Assembly: GCA_951812925.1 (NCBI GenBank)
Contig: OX638368.1
Coordinates: forward strand, 15,625,187 to 15,689,186
DNA: 64,000 nt
Direction: 5' to 3'
Origin: Calliopum simillimum
Taxonomy: Eukaryota; Arthropoda; Insecta; Diptera; Lauxaniidae
In this document: positions 59,001-64,000 of the stretch, piece after piece
Layout: the number at the start of each line of letters is the position of its first letter
Numbering within the stretch: the first letter of the stretch is position 1
Program-made: the position numbers and the translations under genes
Notes under the pieces: model-generated
Databases searched by the model: none
What the model saw: the letters and a program-made list of their open reading frames with translations, nothing else
What the model was told of the DNA's origin: nothing

Positions 59001-59407
59001 ATAGTTTTACCAAAAATTTTAACTTCGGCGTAAGGCCGTATATCGTTTGCTTTATCGAACACAGAGCTCAAAAAGTGCTTTCTATTGGTTTTGACTTTAT
59101 GCCAAAAAGTTTTTATTCGCTTTTTAGAACGAGAAGGTAAGGTTTGAGGAACAAATTCATTAAAAATGCGTTTTCTAGCTTCTTTATATTTAGCTAGTCT
59201 AATATGTAAAGGTTTTAATGGCTTAAGTAAAGGTAATTTTAAATTATCAAGTGAATTCGAACAATCAATTTTTATAGTTTTTGAACAGTTATTAGCAAGA
59301 GTTTGAGAAAAAGAATCAGACAATTCTACTCGGTGCTCGTCGACTGCGACTTCTGCATCAGTTTGGGTGCACTTTTCTGTGCACTCAATGGCAAGTTTTT
59401 TGAACCA
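56024..59407 (-). CDS. Retrotransposon Pol (protease, RT, RNase H, integrase), expressed by -1 frameshift
   Basis: The frame is open from 59407, inside the end of gag, to the stop at 56024. It has no ATG near its start; the first codon after the gag stop reads TTG. Counting from 59323 (1099 aa): aspartic protease LLDTGATIS with D113; reverse transcriptase with FIYLDD ending at 411; RNase H with HCDASNYG (D556) and ITDH (D624); integrase zinc finger H759, H766, C796 and C799; and integrase core D829 (VDFLGP), D889 (VSDNGPQ) and E924 (AAERVNRS). All catalytic residues are present and no stop or frame break is seen, so it is probably functional. Domain order with integrase last is the Ty3/gypsy arrangement. 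Confidence 0.95.
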   Translation of the reverse strand, partial: WFKKLAIECTEKCTQTDAEVAVDEHRVELSDSFSQTLANNCSKTIKIDCSNSLDNLKLPLLKPLKPLHIRLAKYKEARKRIFNEFVPQTLPSRSKKRIKTFWHKVKTNRKHFLSSVFDKANDIRPYAEVKIFGKTIVGLLDTGATISCIGAQAAKDFLNQNLPFKKINSAVRTADGKSQQVLGVVKTDVVFRGTSKEIEIFIVPSLAQNLYLGIDFWKVFKILPAGLVSEIISNDAEICPWRFLSNEQKDQLSNVISLFPSFAKEGLGKTNLISHVIDVGDSKPIKQRHFPVSPAIEKLIYQELDRMLSLGIIEESESAWSSPIVLVRKPGKVRLCLDSRKVNALTVKDAYPLPNIDGILSRLPKAEFITSLDLKDAFWQISLDPASRDKTAFTVPGRPLYHFKVMPFGLCNAPQSMSRLMDKVIPAHLRNEVFIYLDDLLIVSDSFEKHMEVLREVAACIKNSGLTINVEKSKFCLEEVRYLGHLVGKGTIRTDPDKVSAVVDFPTPKSVKQVRQFLGMSGWYRKFIRNYAAVTSPLTDLLKTSRKFVWNEKAQEAFEELKTSLSTAPVLHSPNFADKFFIHCDASNYGVGSVLVQINAEGEECPIAFMSRKLNQAQRNYSVTEKECLAAMLSVKKFRAYVEGHEFTIITDHASLKWLMSQTDLSSRLARWALKLQGFSFTIQHRRGSQNVVPDVLSRATTDDISALEIDNGVFVDLSSQHFHSDDYKDLIKKVENNAEKLPDLKVIDNFLYRRTEHASGEQLHDDLAWKLWIPKELVQDVLEKAHNSHLSSHGGINKTLERIRRYYFWPGLVNDVKDFVNNCEVCKCTKHPNFVMRPPMGKTSETHRFFQKLYVDFLGPYPRSRSGHIGIFIILDHFSKFPFLKLVKKFSTDVVTKYLEEEIFHTFGTPEVIVSDNGPQFKSKQFSSLLQNYGIRHVFTAVHSPQANAAERVNRSIISAIKAYVRPDQTNWDEYISKTCCALRSATHSAIGTSPYFMAFGQHMINNGSLYELLRKLEMLEDRSVNFNREDTREIVRTRGTKLIEKQRLRNERSYNLRSNSVQYTEGQEVYRRNFKQSNFVQGYNAKLGPTFLKARVRKRVGNFYYELEDLQGKLIGIYHSKDIRQ

Positions 59408-60936
59408 TTACACTTTTTGCAACTAGGCTTGTATGTGTTTGGCATACCGCAACCATAACAAAAAATGTTACGATCTGAAAAACATTCTTGGTAACGATGA
59501 CCAGTTTTCCTACAGTTCCAACACAATAAGGAAATGGCTGAGATTTCATCATTATCATTATTGAGTGTATCAGAAGGCAGGTTATTTTCAAAATCAAAAT
59601 TTTCATTTATTTCAGAGACATGTCTACGGGGTACATTTGGCTTAGAACCATATTTATTTTTGTAGACGTCCTGTAGGAAAAATTCCCGTTTTCGACAAAT
59701 CTCTCGCAGTTTTGACACAGTATATATAGGTATATTCAACAATTCGTGTTGAATTTCCGGTAAAAGATTGCGTCGGAGAATTTCGACTAAAGAAGTTTCA
59801 GAAAGTGGTTGATCAAGTCGATCAGTGAGTTCAAGAATGGACTCGTAAAAAGTATCAAAAGTTTCATAACTTTTTTGCTTACGCTCACGAATTAATTCCC
59901 TAAAATCTATATCAGTCCTCGAATCTTTGTATTGAAGAGTTAAAGCAGTGCATAATTCTGGCCAGCGAATCTCAGTAACAGACGCATGGTACCGCCAGAA
60001 CCAATCATTTGCTTTAGATTCAAATAAGCAACAAATATATCGACATAATAAATCGAAATTTCCACCAAGATTTTGGTTGGTCAATGCTTCTACTCTGTAA
60101 ATGAAATTTTTGACAGAAAGACCATCTAAACCACCAGTAAATCTTACTTTCCAGTTATGGATTATGTGACTAACCTTATCTGGTCGAGAAAACAAATCAC
60201 CAGATGTTTGATTATTCAAAGAATTTTGATATCTTTGAGAACGAGAACCATTTTCAGCATTGCGACTATTTGTATTTGAGTTCAAAGGTGGTAACCCCAG
60301 CAATTGTTCAATTGTTTGCTGTTGAACAGGTACCAAATTATCAAGATTTTGTGGACGAATAGGAATAGACGTAGGTGCAGAATTTTGTAAACTAAATCTT
60401 CTAAAACTAGATTCAATATTCGTCTCAATTAATTTTGTTAACTCCTGTGTCATAAAAGACATCATTTGTGCTTGTTGAGCACCAACCGCAGCAGTAACGA
60501 TGTTATGAACATCTAATCTTTGCTCTACTGATGAACGAAAAACATTCTCATTGCTTGGTTGTCCTTCAGGTATATTTCCTGGAGTATGAGGTGAAATAGT
60601 TTCTACAAGTGGTGCAGTTGCAACATTAGGCTGAGTTTCAAGAGGGGTTTGAAAATTTTCTGCAGTTGCCAATTTTTTTGTTTGAAGTCTAGTACCGTGA
60701 CTATGATCTGCAGCTTTACTTGGAGTTACTTGCGATACGATAAGAGATAAACATACCGGGCATGCATTATTTGTTTGAATATGCCTTTTAATGCAAGTTT
60801 TATGAAAAGCATGACCACAGTGTGTCTTGAGGATATGAGTGCTAATACTAATAGTATTATGACATATATTACAACTTGGTGCATTTGATGCTGATGAGGC
60901 ATTCAAATCATCATCACTGTGCTGAACAGGCATCAT
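59326..60936 (-). CDS. Retrotransposon Gag with an N-terminal RING-H2 finger
   Basis: It encodes 536 aa from the ATG at 60936. The frame continues to a TTG at 60954, but the two adjacent ATGs at 60936 and 60933 are the likely starts. Order: RING-H2 finger at residues 22-62 (C22, C25, C40, H42, H45, C48, C59, C62; spacing C-x2-C-x14-C-x-H-x2-H-x2-C-x10-C-x2-C); a Gln/Ser/Asn-rich linker; a capsid-type domain from about residue 255 (KVRFTGGLDGLSVKNFIYRV) to about 420; then a CCHC knuckle CWNCRKTGHRYQEC and a second knuckle CYGCGMPNTYKPSC in which the His is replaced by Thr. RING domains normally recruit ubiquitin-conjugating enzymes. Whether this one is active cannot be told from sequence. Confidence 0.9.
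   Translation of the reverse strand: MMPVQHSDDDLNASSASNAPSCNICHNTISISTHILKTHCGHAFHKTCIKRHIQTNNACPVCLSLIVSQVTPSKAADHSHGTRLQTKKLATAENFQTPLETQPNVATAPLVETISPHTPGNIPEGQPSNENVFRSSVEQRLDVHNIVTAAVGAQQAQMMSFMTQELTKLIETNIESSFRRFSLQNSAPTSIPIRPQNLDNLVPVQQQTIEQLLGLPPLNSNTNSRNAENGSRSQRYQNSLNNQTSGDLFSRPDKVSHIIHNWKVRFTGGLDGLSVKNFIYRVEALTNQNLGGNFDLLCRYICCLFESKANDWFWRYHASVTEIRWPELCTALTLQYKDSRTDIDFRELIRERKQKSYETFDTFYESILELTDRLDQPLSETSLVEILRRNLLPEIQHELLNIPIYTVSKLREICRKREFFLQDVYKNKYGSKPNVPRRHVSEINENFDFENNLPSDTLNNDNDEISAISLLCWNCRKTGHRYQECFSDRNIFCYGCGMPNTYKPSCKKCNGSKNLPLSAQKSAPKLMQKSQSTSTE
59367..59401 (-). promoter_or_regulatory. -1 ribosomal frameshift signal between gag and pol
   Basis: In the 27-codon gag/pol overlap the minus strand reads A AAA AAC in the gag frame (59401-59395), a canonical slippery heptamer. 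After a 10-nt spacer come GTGCAC, AGAAAA and GTGCAC (59384-59367), able to form a 6-bp stem with a 6-nt loop. The -1 frame is open from 59407 into pol. Confidence 0.8.
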
Positions 60937-61855
60937 GATTTGATTTAAAACCAATCAAGAAAAACAAAAGTTCTGTAAAACTGTAATTAAAGTTTTTCGA
61001 AAAGCCAATGTTAAAGAAATTAAGCAGAAATCACAAAACCGTGTTTCTACACAAATTTCCCATTTAATTATTAAAGAAAAATATTTAAATGTAATTCCAC
61101 TGTAGTTTATTAATATATAATAAAAACCAGTTTACACTTAATAGTGTTAAAATTATTTCAAGTAATTCTTTTAGCTTAAGTTTTTAAATTTATAAAACTC
61201 AATTAATAAGATAAAATAAGAAAATTTATCAAAAAAGTAATCGAAGAACCGTAAAATACGCGATAAACCAAAAGGAAGAGATAATTATGTATTGTAGTTG
61301 ATTTCTAAGCATTTTAGTGTAATTCGTTGGGGAAAGTGTAACCTTGTATCTGTAGAATTCACAACATCAGAAAAGATAGAAAAAGAAGTTGCTTTTATTG
61401 GCAAGATAAGGATTTAAATAATCCTAGTCGAGATTTCCAAATTAAAACAATAGAGAAAATTGAAAAAGAAATAAGATTTAATTGTGTCGGTTAAATGCTA
61501 TTACTTGATATCGCAATTTAAAATTCCAATACACAAAGAATATCAGAAAGAAATGTTAATTGTAAGTTATGCAAAGTTATAATAATTACAAACTGATCTT
61601 GATACGTGACGGTTAAATGCCAAAATAAATTTATAAGCAGATTTAAATTCCAGTGCACATAACAAAAAATCAAAATTTATAGAAAAAGAAAGAGAATATT
61701 TGCCATCAGATTTCATTGTACCGGTAAGATGCGTGTAACTGACAACAACAGCGATCTAAAATTCCATTGCACTAAAAATCAGACAACGAAAAATTTCTTG
61801 AAAAACTGAATTATGAGCCGAATTTTATAAGTGGGTGTGCCAACAATTTAGTCGG
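60937..61855 (-). other. Retrotransposon 5' leader (untranslated)
   Basis: This is 919 nt between the primer-binding site and the gag ATG. It is AT-rich with no conserved ORF and would contain packaging or dimerisation signals if the element follows the usual plan. No specific structure was identified. Confidence 0.6.
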
Positions 61856-61873
61856 GCCCCACGTTGGGCGCCA
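61856..61873 (-). promoter_or_regulatory. tRNA-Lys primer-binding site
   Basis: The minus strand reads TGGCGCCCAACGTGGGGC, the exact complement of the 3' end of fly tRNA-Lys(CUU) including CCA (18 of 18, from memory of the tRNA). It begins 19 nt after the LTR edge at 61893, a longer gap than in most retroelements. Confidence 0.85.
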
Positions 61874-61892
61874 TTTTATTTATTTTTAAAAC

Positions 61893-64000
61893 TGTAGCAT
61901 ACAACGATCTAAACGATTTTATTTTGGCTAAGTGATAGGTCGCGAAAGCACGCAGAGATTCCGGCTCTGGCTCGTCGGCAATTGGGGGTGGGGTCTTGCT
62001 TCCTACCGCTAATTATCGCTACGTCGTTAAAAATAAAATAAAAGATTGCGTGCTGGACAAGAATGCTTTAAGATCACAGACGGACACGGAAATAGAAATG
62101 AAGATAGAGGAAACGGAAATACAAAGAGCTAGGTAGAAAGATTGATGTTGTTGTTTTACAGAATTGTATGAGACTGGATGTGTTTGTCTCATATTGCCCT
62201 CCCATCCTTGATCGACAGATACACATTACGAAAATCCCAAAAAAAAATACTATCTGAGGATCCCACAAGGCTATACCCAACGAAACTACCTAAGCTTAGA
62301 AATCAAATGAAGAAAACTTAAAGATCCATTTTAAAATACAATTTTAATGAGAAAAATTAAATTCAGAAAATAGTTTAAAATGCATTAACACGAGAACAAT
62401 CTTAAAGATAAATCTTATTTTTTAAATTTCAAATAAATTCATATATAACATACATAATGTGCAAGTACAAAAGCAAATCAGGTAAATGGAAAATCGAAGT
62501 TAAAATGTTTCGTTTCAATACCATTTGTTTGCGAGAGAAAAAAAAAATGAATGAAGTTCAATGACCTACGACAATATTTCAATTCCTACGCATTCTGTTA
62601 CAATTAGCCAAAGAAAAAAAAAATTCATCTCCCAAAACATAAGAATTTAAGCTGCTCTCTTATAACAAAATAAATTATGTTTGATACACTAAAATGGCTT
62701 TACCATCTTCCACATAAAAGTTAAATTTAATTTTTTTATAACTAATTTCCATAGATTTTTTTAAGTTTACCAAAATTAGTTTAAACTTAAAAGGAGCTAG
62801 AGAAAATCACTTTCTGCGCATTTTCTTAACAATGCATTTAAATGTAAAAATATTTAAATTATTTTATATTACAATCAATACAAAGGAAAGATGGTAAACT
62901 CATACAGAGCAATAAAGAAATTACCAAAACAAACTCACTCACTTTGACAGCTGCGTTGCTCCCACGATGAAAGATCTTTCATGCATGTGTGTGAATGCTG
63001 CAGAGATGGATTAGCTTAGTATAAGAGTTTTAAGTTGCTCTTTTAATACCTTTCAACATGTTGTAGGCCAACAACCCAATACAAAATTTATGCCCGCACA
63101 TATGTTGCGTTACCAAAACAAGTTCGAATGCAAGTAAGTATCTAAACAGGCTTACAACATGTCTCAGGTCAAACAAAAATATGGCTTAAACCAAATTAAA
63201 CTAATTAACGCGTTTTAACACTTTTGAATTGAAAATAGACCGTTTCTTTTTTTCTCGCAAATTTACATTACAATTTTTCAAAACCGATTTTAAATTTTAA
63301 AACAAAAATTTAACAAAATATTAACTTAAATAAAAATTTGCTTAAGTTGAAAACTAAAAAAATTGTGTGTTTAGAATTTGCTCACTTAGGAAGAAAGATG
63401 CATACCGTTGTATACTGTATGTATGTAAATTTTTATGTTCAACCATTTACCTTTCAATTCAAATACACGTAGATATGTACATATGCTTTAATCAAAGGTA
63501 TACATAAAGATCTACATAAATTTACCAGTATTTTTTCCTATTATTTTTCATTATGCACTATTTTTTTTTTTTTTTTTATATAGGAGCCAACTATGAATGC
63601 ACATATTTTTATGATTTTTTTTCTTTAAATTTGACAAATTTTAAATCTTTAATTCTTTTAATTATACACTATTTTTTCCATTTTTTTAGCAAAAATTAAC
63701 ACTTTATCTAATTTAGGTTGTTCTTAAAACGAATTTCACTTATTTTTACCGCCTTTTGGACATTATTTGTCTACCGAATTCCGCTTTTTGCCGCACTATC
63801 TATACGTTACCGCTTCGTATGTAAATTTTGACTAATCTGCCAAACTGAATAATGCTAATACATAGCATGTAGAGCAAATGGTGGAAATATGATTTAGATG
63901 AGTTGGTGAATTTCGGCCGATTATGGACGAAAGAAAATATGTAAAATATTGCTAAAAGCCTATGGGGGAAAATTTTTATTAATAAAAATTTTAGGAAATA
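61893..64000 (-). repeat. 5' LTR of the retrotransposon (truncated by the window)
   Basis: It matches the left LTR from TGTAGCATACAACG onward with a fixed offset of 8644 bp over the 2108 visible bases. It should end near 64586. The element's promoter is expected in the unseen part or in the U3/R region here. Confidence 0.9.

Larger units (their letters stand above)
53249..64000 (-). mobile_element. Ty3/gypsy-like LTR retrotransposon with 2.7-kb LTRs (right LTR cut by window end)
   Basis: Order in element orientation, right to left: LTR (61893 to beyond 64000), tRNA-Lys primer-binding site, 919-nt leader, gag with a RING-H2 finger, pol in the -1 frame (protease, reverse transcriptase, RNase H, integrase), polypurine tract, LTR (53249-55942). 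There is no env-like ORF. Both ORFs are intact, and the visible 2.1 kb of the right LTR aligns with the left one at a constant offset of 8644 bp, with no difference noticed by eye, so insertion is recent. Very long LTRs with a tRNA-Lys primer recall the Ulysses/Osvaldo group of Drosophila; this placement needs a phylogeny. Expected full length is about 11.3 kb. Confidence 0.93.

Overview
The window looks like nuclear DNA from a higher fly (Diptera, Schizophora; tephritid-like is my guess). It is AT-rich, the genes have spliceosomal introns with GT..AG borders, most intergenic and intronic DNA is transposon-derived, and the proteins are closest to Drosophila and animal families. The gene set (CstF-50, eEF1A2, tubulin cofactor A, deoxyhypusine hydroxylase, an SLC5 symporter) recalls the tip of Drosophila chromosome 3R around 100E (Muller element E). 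That placement is from memory of fly gene order, not from a search.

Layout: 1-2.6 kb holds minisatellite and inverted repeats. 2.6-5.7 kb (-) is CstF-50 in four exons, with a TIR element in its largest intron. 6.7-8.0 kb (+) is a Nop16-family ribosome biogenesis gene, divergent from CstF-50. 9.5-19.8 kb (+) is an eEF1A gene: a probable 5' UTR exon, a long first intron, three coding exons giving exactly 462 aa, and a long AT-rich 3' UTR. 21.5-22.9 kb (+) is tubulin cofactor A, followed after only 112 bp by a single-exon PDCD7/U11-59K-like gene. 24.1-25.1 kb (-) is nero (deoxyhypusine hydroxylase), tail-to-tail with the PDCD7-like gene. 26.2-33.1 kb is a nearly identical 3.45-kb tandem duplication packed with TIR elements. 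34.1-40.4 kb (+) is an Ala/Glu-rich nuclear-type protein in four exons with nested foldback elements and a degenerate TE-like ORF in its large intron. 40.4-45.2 kb is intergenic, with several foldback/MITE copies and four copies of a palindromic 16-mer. 45.2-51.05 kb (-) is a sodium/solute symporter (SLC5) in nine visible exons whose N-terminal exon(s) are not in the window. 53.25-64.0 kb is an intact Ty3/gypsy-like LTR retrotransposon on the minus strand with unusually long LTRs (2.69 kb), a Gag carrying an N-terminal RING-H2 finger, and a clear -1 frameshift site between gag and pol.

The cellular genes are mostly housekeeping: mRNA 3'-end processing, ribosome biogenesis, translation elongation, hypusination of eIF5A, tubulin folding and, probably, minor-spliceosome function. 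They do not form one pathway. The most unusual features are in the mobile DNA: the RING-bearing retroelement with its frameshift signal, a 193-nt almost perfect hairpin just beside it, nested same-family foldbacks, and the repeated palindromic 16-mer.
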